Part shown: piece by piece, positions 26,626-33,961 of the stretch
Layout of the letters: every line of letters begins with the position of its first letter
Numbering within the stretch: position 1 is the first letter of the stretch
Origin: Teredinibacter haidensis
GTDB lineage: Bacteria > Pseudomonadota > Gammaproteobacteria > Pseudomonadales > Cellvibrionaceae
Direction of reading: 5' to 3'
Assembly (NCBI RefSeq): GCF_014211975.1
Contig: NZ_CP060084.1
Span: forward strand, 3,979,001 to 4,043,000
DNA: 64,000 nucleotides
Made by a program: the position numbers and the translations under genes
The notes under the pieces: generated by a model
Told to the model about the DNA's origin: nothing
What the model saw: the letters and a program-made list of their open reading frames with translations, nothing else
Database searches by the model: none

Positions 26626-27657
26626 ATGAAAAAGCATTTTTCTGGCGTGCTCGCCGCTCTGGCCCTTTTTGCCGCAATCCCTGCGGGTTTCGCCGAAGAG
26701 CCTGAATTACACGATACAGTCCCTGCTACGCACACCGTTGTTAAGGGCGACACCCTTTGGGATATTTCCGCTGCCTTTTTGAAAAATCCCTGGATGTGGC
26801 CCGAAATCTGGCATGTGAATACCCAAATTTCGAACCCACACCTTATCTACCCTGGCGATGTTATCCGTCTTATTTATATGGATGGCAAGCCACGTCTTAC
26901 ATTGGACACCTCCGGTCGAATCTTTAAACTCAGCCCCAAGGCGCGGGTGTTGTCCGAGGGCGAAGCGATACAAACCATACCGTTGGACGAAATTAACGCA
27001 TTTCTGTCGCGCAGCCGTATATCGTCTAATGATGAACTGGATGCAGCCCCTTATGTTCTGTCCGGCATGGACGAGCACCTGATTGTGGGGGCTGGCGACC
27101 GCCTTTATGCGCGTGGCACATTCGAAGAAGGCTCACGTGTTTACGGGGTATATCGCAAGGGTGATGAATTTGTTGATCCGGAAACCCGGGAAAAGCTGGG
27201 TGTCTTGGCGGAAGATATCGGTACGGCAGAACTGATGTCGACGGATCAGGAAGTCAGCACACTGAAAGTCTCCCGCACCACAGAAGAAATACGTGCAGGT
27301 GATCGTTTTCTACGCCAGGAAGAGCGCGCAATCGACTCAACTTTTTATCCTTCACCACCCATGGAGGGTTTTGAGGGCGAGATTCTTTCGGTTGAAAAGG
27401 GTCTGCATCAGGTTGGCACCATGGATGTCGTCGTGATCAATCGCGGTGAGCGAGAAGGTGTTATTCCCGGCAACGTTATGGCCATTTACAAACGTGGCGG
27501 AAAAATTCGTGATCGCGTTACCGGTGAACGTGTGCAGTTGCCCGATGAGCGCGCTGGTGTTCTGATGGTCTTTCGCGTATTTGATAAAGTCAGCTTAGGT
27601 ATTGTGTTAGAAGCGTACCGAGGTATTTCAGTAACGGATTACGTTAGAAAGCCTTAA
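26626..27657 (+). CDS. LysM-domain exported protein, TsaP-like
   Basis: A 343-residue exported protein with a signal peptide (MKKHFSGVLAALALFAAIPAGFAE), then one LysM peptidoglycan-binding domain at about 33-82 (HTVVKGDTLWDISAAFLKNP to HLIYPGDVIRL), then a long C-terminal region with repeated beta-type segments. Its position between def and dprA matches the Pseudomonas LysM gene PA0020, described as homologous to the type IV pilus secretin-associated protein TsaP. The pilus role is inference from synteny. The start at 26626 has AGGA eight bases upstream; an ATG at 26581 would spoil the signal peptide. Confidence 0.85.
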   Translation: MKKHFSGVLAALALFAAIPAGFAEEPELHDTVPATHTVVKGDTLWDISAAFLKNPWMWPEIWHVNTQISNPHLIYPGDVIRLIYMDGKPRLTLDTSGRIFKLSPKARVLSEGEAIQTIPLDEINAFLSRSRISSNDELDAAPYVLSGMDEHLIVGAGDRLYARGTFEEGSRVYGVYRKGDEFVDPETREKLGVLAEDIGTAELMSTDQEVSTLKVSRTTEEIRAGDRFLRQEERAIDSTFYPSPPMEGFEGEILSVEKGLHQVGTMDVVVINRGEREGVIPGNVMAIYKRGGKIRDRVTGERVQLPDERAGVLMVFRVFDKVSLGIVLEAYRGISVTDYVRKP

Positions 27658-27683
27658 TGCTTTACCCATTGTGATTTTTACCG

Positions 27684-27711
27684 GTAGACGGGGCGAGAAA
27701 GCCCCTTCTAC
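27684..27711 (+). terminator. Strong stem-loop after the LysM gene
   Basis: GTAGA-C-GGGGC pairs with GCCCC-T-TCTAC around a GAGAAA loop, 27 bases after the LysM gene stop. There is no T-run after it, so it may act as a factor-dependent terminator or 3' stabiliser. Confidence 0.5.
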
Positions 27712-27854
27712 AATTGATTACAGCAAACACGGTGTATTATTTGTTATTCTTGTGCCGCTAGGGGTTGAGGCCTTTGTTGTAATAGGTTTAGCTGACACGA
27801 GTTATTGCCAAAACCCCCTTATACCCTTCACAGTATTTCAGGGATGGAAGTCGT

Positions 27855-29036
27855 GTGTTATTGAACTCCGTAGAACAAAAATTACTATTTCAACACCTCC
27901 CAGGTATTGGTGCGGCTAGCTATTGGAAGCTCATGGAGCGTTCTCCCAGCCTCGCCTCCGTACTGGAATCCCCTCCCGAAACCCACAGCGATATATTTTC
28001 CGACGAAGCTCAGCAAATGTTGCGCGAGCTGCAGCACACCGGGGAAAATTGTGAGCTGGTGCGGTTGGTAAGAGCCGATTTGGAGTGGGCCGATCGCCAC
28101 GGTATTCAAGTATTGGATACCGACCACGAGCACTACCCAGATTTATTGCGTCAAATAAAACGCCAACCGCCCGTTCTCTACGTGGCCGGTGATGTTACCC
28201 AGCTTTCTTTCCCTCAAATCGCCGTTGTCGGCAGCCGCAGTCCAACCCCCTCTGGCAGAGGCTCAGCGTTCGATTTTAGTAAGGCGTTGGCTGCCAGCGG
28301 TTTTACCATTACCAGTGGCCTGGCGTTGGGTGTCGATGCGGCTGCGCATCAGGGTGCGTTGGCCTGTCAGGGCAAAACCATCGCAGTGCTGGGGACGGGA
28401 ATCGATCAGGTTTACCCTCGGCGCAACAAGCAAATCGCCGATCAGATCGTTAACAATGGCGGCGCTTTGGTGAGCGAATTCCCACTGGGCACGGTCGCTC
28501 ATCCAGGCAACTTCCCCCAGCGTAATCGTATTATCAGCGGAATGAGCTGCGGTACCCTCGTGGTGGAAGCCGCCGTTCGCAGTGGTTCTTTGATAACCGC
28601 TCGCTATGCACTGCAACAGAACCGCGAGCTGTTTGCCATTCCCGGTTCCATTCACAACCCGCTGGCGCGAGGCTGCCACAGCCTGATTAAAGAAGGCGCC
28701 AAGCTGGTGGAAAGCGCCGACGATATTGTTTCTGAGTTGAACGGTTTTCTGCAGTTGAAGTGGGGCCAGCTAAACCTGGATAAAACCGCCGATACCCGCA
28801 TAATCGAATCGGAAATTGTTGCCAATGACCAAGAAGATGTTGTGCTCCAACAGCTGGGCTACGAGCCCACGCCCATCGATGTGATCACCGAGCGCACCGA
28901 GTTGCCGGTCGGCGATGTCATGGCTTGCCTGCTTACACTTGAACTGAAGGGCTTAGTGGCCAACCTTGGTACCGGCTATATGCGTATCCGCCACAGCGAA
29001 GCGGGACGCGCGGGCTTGTCCTTTAAGTCCAATTAG
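27855..29036 (+). CDS. dprA: DNA processing protein DprA (Smf)
   Basis: Binds incoming single-stranded DNA and loads RecA during natural transformation. The 393-residue protein has an N-terminal helical domain (about 1-75), the Rossmann-like DprA core with VGSRSPTPSGR near residue 124, GFTITSGLALGVDAAAHQGAL near 150 and FPQRNRIISGMS near 222, and a C-terminal winged-helix domain (about 325-380). The start is GTG at 27855. Presence of dprA alone does not prove competence, since it is widespread. Confidence 0.95.
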   Translation: MLLNSVEQKLLFQHLPGIGAASYWKLMERSPSLASVLESPPETHSDIFSDEAQQMLRELQHTGENCELVRLVRADLEWADRHGIQVLDTDHEHYPDLLRQIKRQPPVLYVAGDVTQLSFPQIAVVGSRSPTPSGRGSAFDFSKALAASGFTITSGLALGVDAAAHQGALACQGKTIAVLGTGIDQVYPRRNKQIADQIVNNGGALVSEFPLGTVAHPGNFPQRNRIISGMSCGTLVVEAAVRSGSLITARYALQQNRELFAIPGSIHNPLARGCHSLIKEGAKLVESADDIVSELNGFLQLKWGQLNLDKTADTRIIESEIVANDQEDVVLQQLGYEPTPIDVITERTELPVGDVMACLLTLELKGLVANLGTGYMRIRHSEAGRAGLSFKSN

Positions 29037-29162
29037 AGTACCTTTGCCGCCCTTAAATTGATCAGCCATTGATCGGTTGATCTTCATCCCCCTTTATTTG
29101 TCACCGGCTGTGTTACCCAAAGGTAACCTGTCGATAGTGTATTTTTGTTGGAGTAGCTTGCT

Positions 29163-29669
29163 ATGAGCAAACCTTTTGTCGCAATTTTGATGGGCTCAGA
29201 TTCGGATTTACCCATTATGGAAGCCTCGTTTGAAGTGCTCACCAAACTGGGCATCACTTTTGAAGCCAAGGTAACCTCGGCCCACCGTACCCCACAAGCC
29301 ACCCATGATTACGTGACCGATGCTGATAAGCGCGGTTGTGCAGCGTTTATTTGTGCTGCGGGCATGGCGGCTCACCTAGCCGGTGCTGTTTCGGCCACCA
29401 CACTTAAGCCGGTTATCGGCGTGCCTATTAATGGTTCTCTGGACGGATTGGATGCCTTGCTGTCTACCGTACAAATGCCTGGTGGTATTCCCGTTGCGAC
29501 GGTAGCAATTGGTAAAGCTGGCGCCAAAAATGCCGCTTATCTTGCAGCGCAAATTATCGGTGTTGCCGATGCCGATATGCATCAGAAGCTGATTGCCGAG
29601 CGCGCAGAAAATGCCAAGGCTGTTATGGCTAAAGATGCGGCGCTGCAGGAAAAGCTGAAGAATCGCTAA
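29163..29669 (+). CDS. purE: N5-carboxyaminoimidazole ribonucleotide mutase
   Basis: Class I PurE of purine synthesis, converting N5-CAIR to CAIR. The 168-residue protein has MGSDSDLPIMEA (phosphate loop) near residue 10, SAHRTPQATHDY near 40 and GGIPVATVAIGKAGAKNAAYLAAQII. The usual partner purK is not adjacent; tsaC follows after four bases instead. GGAG lies eight bases before the ATG. Confidence 0.97.
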   Translation: MSKPFVAILMGSDSDLPIMEASFEVLTKLGITFEAKVTSAHRTPQATHDYVTDADKRGCAAFICAAGMAAHLAGAVSATTLKPVIGVPINGSLDGLDALLSTVQMPGGIPVATVAIGKAGAKNAAYLAAQIIGVADADMHQKLIAERAENAKAVMAKDAALQEKLKNR

Positions 29670-29673
29670 ACCT

Positions 29674-30237
29674 TTGGACTATCGATTCCACCCCGCCACC
29701 CGTCGTTGTGTCACTGAGCTAAATGCGGGTGGCGTTATTGCCTATCCTACCGAGGCCGTTTGGGGACTCGGTTGCGACCCCTACAATCGACATGGGGTCG
29801 AGCGCATTTTAAGCCTTAAAAATCGCAGCGCCGACAAAGGCCTCATTTTGGTTGCGGCCAATCTACAGCAGATAGCCTGGCTGCTGGAAGGGCTGACAAC
29901 CGAACAGCTTAAAACCCTCGAAGCCAGTTGGCCGGGCCACGTGACTTGGCTGCTACCCCACCACAATAGCCTGCCGGCCAATGTGTACGGCACTCATCCA
30001 ACGATCGCTGTGAGAGTAAGTGCTCACTCTGTCGTAAGAGCGCTTTGTGAAAGCTTCGGTGGACCGATCATCTCCACCTCGGCCAACCCGCAAACGCTGC
30101 CGCCTGCACGCAACGCCACCGATGTGCGCCGCTATTTCGGTTGCTCGGGTGTATCATTTGCGGCGGGCGTGGTGGGTAAGAATGCTGCTCCCTCCGTGAT
30201 CAAGGATTTAGCGACGGGTAAAACCCTGCGCGTCTAA
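29674..30237 (+). CDS. tsaC: Threonylcarbamoyl-AMP synthase TsaC (YrdC)
   Basis: Makes threonylcarbamoyl-AMP for the t6A37 tRNA modification. The 187-residue protein has AYPTEAVWGLGCDP near residue 23, KNRSADKGLILVAA near 49 and PIISTSANPQTLPPARN near 130, and matches the short (TsaC) rather than the long (Sua5) type. The start is TTG at 29674, four bases after the purE stop, which suggests cotranscription. hemF follows after 18 bases. Confidence 0.94.
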   Translation: MDYRFHPATRRCVTELNAGGVIAYPTEAVWGLGCDPYNRHGVERILSLKNRSADKGLILVAANLQQIAWLLEGLTTEQLKTLEASWPGHVTWLLPHHNSLPANVYGTHPTIAVRVSAHSVVRALCESFGGPIISTSANPQTLPPARNATDVRRYFGCSGVSFAAGVVGKNAAPSVIKDLATGKTLRV

Positions 30238-30255
30238 ACAGAACAAGGAACCCCT

Positions 30256-31167
30256 ATGGCACCGCCAGACAAGGCCGCAGTTAAAGCCTACCTGCAGGAT
30301 TTACAAAATCGAATCTGTGTCGATCTGGCTTCTGTCGATGGCGAGGGTGAATTTAAGGAAGATACCTGGGAGCGTGCCGAAGGTGGCGGTGGAAAGTCGC
30401 GCGTACTGGTTGATGGTGGCGTTATCGAGAAAGGCGGGGTAAATTTTTCCCACGTAATGGGAGAGCAGTTACCCGCATCGGCAAGCGCCCATCGCCCCGA
30501 GCTAGCGGGCAGGCGCTTCGAAGCGATGGGTGTCTCCCTGGTGATTCACCCACACAATCCCTACGTTCCCACTAGCCATGCGAATGTGCGCTTTTTTATC
30601 GCCGAAAAAGAAGGCGCCGATCCGGTCTGGTGGTTTGGTGGCGGCTACGATCTCACCCCGTATTACGGTAACAAAGAAGACTGTATCCACTGGCATCAAA
30701 CCGCAAAAAACGCCTGCGAACCATTTGGGCAGGATGTCTATCCGCGCTATAAAAAATGGTGTGACGACTACTTCTATCTCAAGCATCGCGACGAGCCAAG
30801 AGGTGTCGGAGGCCTGTTTTTTGATGATTTAAACGAACCGGGCTTTGAACAGAGTTTCGCGTTTATGCGGGCCATTGGCGACAGCTATGCCGCTGCGTAC
30901 CTACCTATCATCAAGCGCCGCAAAGACACGAGCTTCGGCGACCGTGAGAGACAGTTTCAACTTTATCGGCGCGGTCGTTATGTCGAGTTTAATTTAGTCT
31001 TCGATCGCGGTACTCTGTTTGGCCTGCAGACGGGTGGGCGTACGGAATCCATATTAATGTCCCTCCCGCCACTGGTGCGCTGGGAATACAACTGGCAGCC
31101 CGAACCGGGCAGTGCCGAAGCAGAACTTTACCAACAATATTTGCAACCCAGGGAGTGGCTGACTTGA
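30256..31167 (+). CDS. hemF: Oxygen-dependent coproporphyrinogen-III oxidase
   Basis: Aerobic decarboxylation of coproporphyrinogen III to protoporphyrinogen IX in haem synthesis. The 303-residue protein shows ERAEGGGGKSRVLVDG, NVRFFIAEKEG, WWFGGGYDLTPYY, KKWCDDYFYLKHRDEPRGVGGLFFDDL and the C-terminal GRYVEFNLVFDRGTLFGLQTGGRTESILMSLPP block. Its stop overlaps the aroE start (TTGA), as in the Pseudomonas hemF-aroE pair. Confidence 0.98.
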   Translation: MAPPDKAAVKAYLQDLQNRICVDLASVDGEGEFKEDTWERAEGGGGKSRVLVDGGVIEKGGVNFSHVMGEQLPASASAHRPELAGRRFEAMGVSLVIHPHNPYVPTSHANVRFFIAEKEGADPVWWFGGGYDLTPYYGNKEDCIHWHQTAKNACEPFGQDVYPRYKKWCDDYFYLKHRDEPRGVGGLFFDDLNEPGFEQSFAFMRAIGDSYAAAYLPIIKRRKDTSFGDRERQFQLYRRGRYVEFNLVFDRGTLFGLQTGGRTESILMSLPPLVRWEYNWQPEPGSAEAELYQQYLQPREWLT

Positions 31168-32003
31168 ATACAACAACACCCGTCGTAGATCACTATTGTG
31201 TCTTCGGCAACCCGATAGAACATTCCAAATCTCCGCAAATCCACAGTGCTTTTGCTGCGCAAACCGGGCAAAACCTTGAATACTCGCGCGAATTAGTAGA
31301 ACTCGATGCTTTTGCCAAAGCCGCAGCAGACTTTTTTGAGCAAGGTGGGAACGGCGCCAATGTGACTGTACCCTTTAAACAGGATGCATTTGAATTCGCA
31401 GATCTACTTACCGACCGTGCTCGTATTGCGGGTGCCGTGAATACCCTGGCGCGTTTGGAGGATGGCCAGATTATTGGCGATAACACCGACGGCGTGGGTA
31501 TGGTTCACGATATTACCCAACGCCTGGGCTGGGAGATCAAAGGCAAACGCGTGCTGATTCTCGGCGCCGGTGGTGCAGTGCGCGGGGTGCTGCTGCCCCT
31601 GCTGCAGGAAGAGCCTGCTTTGGTGGCCATCGCCAACCGCACCAAATCCAAATCGGAAGAGCTGGCTCGGCTGTTTAAAGAATTCGGCAAATTGCAGGGC
31701 TTCAGCTACAACACCCTGCCCAACGAGCCCTTCGACCTGATTATCAACGGCACCTCCGCAGGCTTTAGTGGCGATGTACCGCCAGTACACTTTGGTTGTT
31801 TCACCGAAAATACCATGGTATACGATATGATGTACGGCGATGAGCCCACCGAGTTTCTGCGTTTTGCCGAAGATATGGGCGTCACAAAACTGAGTGATGG
31901 CGTTGGTATGCTGGTAGGCCAGGCGGCGGAATCTTTTCGCTTATGGCGAGGCGTAGAGCCGCAAACACAAGCCGTTATCGAGATGCTTAGCAAGCGGAGC
32001 TAA
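31164..32003 (+). CDS. aroE: Shikimate dehydrogenase
   Basis: NADPH-dependent reduction of 3-dehydroshikimate to shikimate. From TTG 31164, with GGGAG eight bases upstream, the protein is 279 residues. It has the substrate-binding block PIEHSKSPQIHSAF (here FGNPIEHSKSPQ), NVTVPFKQ with the catalytic lysine, NTDGVGMVHD and the dinucleotide loop LGAGGAVRGVL near residue 130. A GTG at 31155 is an alternative start. It overlaps hemF by four bases. Confidence 0.96.
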   Translation: MNTTTPVVDHYCVFGNPIEHSKSPQIHSAFAAQTGQNLEYSRELVELDAFAKAAADFFEQGGNGANVTVPFKQDAFEFADLLTDRARIAGAVNTLARLEDGQIIGDNTDGVGMVHDITQRLGWEIKGKRVLILGAGGAVRGVLLPLLQEEPALVAIANRTKSKSEELARLFKEFGKLQGFSYNTLPNEPFDLIINGTSAGFSGDVPPVHFGCFTENTMVYDMMYGDEPTEFLRFAEDMGVTKLSDGVGMLVGQAAESFRLWRGVEPQTQAVIEMLSKRS

Positions 32004-32012
32004 TATTACGTG

Positions 32013-33275
32013 ATGAAGAAAGCCCAATATCTACTGGCGATACTGGTGTCTTTCTCGTTGGGCTGGTTAGGCCACTCACTGCATACCAGCCCGGCTCAAC
32101 AGCCGCAGTCCTCGCCCGTTATCTCCCGCAGTGAAGCATCGCCCGCAACAGCCGTTGAACCCCGAAACCCGGTTGTTCCGGTTCGGCGCCTGCCAAGAGG
32201 CGAACCCTCCCCCGCGCAAATGGGCCCACAGCAAACGCCGCCCTCCGGCGAAATAAAAACAGCACTGGAGATCTTTACCGATCTACTGCATCAATACCGC
32301 TTCGAGCAGGCGGCCAACTTATACGCCGAGCACCAGCCGGGCCTCAACCTGGGGCAGCAGCAGAAGTGGCGCAGCGTACTGCTGGATTTTCTCTTTGAGC
32401 GCCTTAACAATGGCGAAACTGAACGCTTTGCCGAGCTGACAGAAACCTGGCTGCACTACCAATACAACGATATTGATGTGCTATTGCTACAAGCCAAATA
32501 TCAGCGTGTTATGGGCTACTACAGCGACGCGCTGCAAACCTATATGGCGGCTAAATCTTACGCGGACTACGCGAATCAGCAGAACAAGGTTCATACCGAA
32601 TTACAGAGTTTTATCTATAACCGCGATTCAAGTTGGGCAGGTCAGGACAAGTGGTATGAGCTACTAACGTTCTACGGCCAACTGGAACAGCTGGGTATTC
32701 TCAACCGGGCGCAAAAATACCGCTACGCAGAGCTTCTGCTTATGCATAGCGATGAAAAGGGCGCCGATATAATCTTGGATGAGCTGGCGCAATTGGGCGG
32801 CTGGAAGGCGCGCGTGCGGCAACTCAGGGCAAATTATCGCAAAGAGGGCGGGTATCACGCGGGGGCGTCGAGCGCACCGGGTTTCGATTCGGCGATAGCG
32901 CTTGCGGCCCAGGGCAGCCATCATTTGCTTAACGTTAAAATCAATAATAATTACCAGCCGACCCTGCTCTTGGACACCGGCGCCTCCATTACCATGCTCA
33001 CCGCAGACGCCTTCGAAAAAGCCGCCGGTTCCGGTGGCTGGCAGGATCTTGGCCTGAAACAATTCAATACCGCCAACGGGCTCGCCGTCGGCCGCCTAAT
33101 GTTAGCCGAGCGGCTAGAAATGGGCGAGTACACCCTCACTAATGTACAGATCGCTGTTCATGAAGTAGAAATGGGTGACAAGGTTGAAGGCCTGCTGGGC
33201 ATGAATGTACTGAGCCAGTTTCATTTTCAGATCGATCAGGATAATCAGCGACTATTACTCACGCCCAGGGAGTAA
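32013..33275 (+). CDS. Membrane-anchored retropepsin-like aspartic protease
   Basis: A 420-residue protein with an N-terminal signal or anchor (about 5-25, LLAILVSFSLGWLGHSL), a proline-rich linker, a helical repeat region of TPR character (about 85-260) and a C-terminal retropepsin-like domain. The aspartyl motif is LLLDTGASITMLTADAF near residue 320, and the domain ends GLLGMNVLSQFHFQIDQDNQRLLL. Bacterial single-domain retropepsins act as dimers; the substrate is unknown. GTG at 32010 is an alternative start three bases earlier. It begins ten bases after aroE. Confidence 0.83.
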   Translation: MKKAQYLLAILVSFSLGWLGHSLHTSPAQQPQSSPVISRSEASPATAVEPRNPVVPVRRLPRGEPSPAQMGPQQTPPSGEIKTALEIFTDLLHQYRFEQAANLYAEHQPGLNLGQQQKWRSVLLDFLFERLNNGETERFAELTETWLHYQYNDIDVLLLQAKYQRVMGYYSDALQTYMAAKSYADYANQQNKVHTELQSFIYNRDSSWAGQDKWYELLTFYGQLEQLGILNRAQKYRYAELLLMHSDEKGADIILDELAQLGGWKARVRQLRANYRKEGGYHAGASSAPGFDSAIALAAQGSHHLLNVKINNNYQPTLLLDTGASITMLTADAFEKAAGSGGWQDLGLKQFNTANGLAVGRLMLAERLEMGEYTLTNVQIAVHEVEMGDKVEGLLGMNVLSQFHFQIDQDNQRLLLTPRE

Positions 33276-33519
33276 TATGGGGCTATGGCCCGTTACCCCA
33301 TTTTTTAACCGCATCGCTTTTCGATACCGGCTTTTTACCCATAAGCGCAGAATTGACAGGCCATGGGCATTAGCCACATTGGCAAAAGCGGCGGGTAAGG
33401 TTTCGGGGTATGCCGTAAAACTGAGGGTGGTGTGCAGCGTAAAAGTTCTAACAAGCGCTGGCTCTTATTTCTTTATACCAATGTTAAGGCTTATTAAATT
33501 TTATGCTCGGGTGGCAGAA

Positions 33520-33882
33520 ATGAAGAAAGTCAAAATCAACTTCTTTACCGATATTATCGCCTTCGTGTGCTTTGTTTTTTTGCTCTCCACCGGCGTTATT
33601 ATGCAATACCTACTGCCGCCCGGCAGTGGTCGCTGGGTTGAACTGTGGAAGATGAACCGCCACGAGTGGGGCGAAATTCACTTTTGGCTGGCGATAGTTT
33701 TTCTTGCGGTAGTGGCCTTTCATTTACTTATGCATCGGAAGTGGATTGTGGCGTTGGTTCTAGGTAAAACCGCCTCTGGCCGCTTGGGGGAGAAAAACCG
33801 CCAGCGTATATGCTACGGCCTGGTTGCGTTACTGGTTTTAGTGCTGATCGCTGTGGCGCCAATAATTACCTTTTACGTATAA
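33520..33882 (+). CDS. DUF4405-type small membrane protein, possible cytochrome b-like
   Basis: A 120-residue protein with three hydrophobic helices (about 9-30, 47-68 and 98-118). Conserved histidines sit in HEWGEIHFWLA and VAFHLLMHRKW, typical of DUF4405 proteins, which are thought to resemble haem-binding cytochrome b folds. Haem binding is inference. The open frame extends upstream to 33277, but that stretch lacks family resemblance. ATG 33520 starts with a basic residue run before the first helix. Confidence 0.78.
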   Translation: MKKVKINFFTDIIAFVCFVFLLSTGVIMQYLLPPGSGRWVELWKMNRHEWGEIHFWLAIVFLAVVAFHLLMHRKWIVALVLGKTASGRLGEKNRQRICYGLVALLVLVLIAVAPIITFYV

Positions 33883-33961
33883 GGCGCACCTAGCGGGAAG
33901 TTAAAAACCGTTATTATGTTAACTTTATGCACGGAATGCAGAAAAAGGCGGTGAAAAACCG

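Noticed and set aside
33277..33519. 81-residue N-terminal extension of the DUF4405 protein
   Set aside because: Extension lacks family similarity and hydrophobic character; the inner ATG begins right before the first membrane helix.
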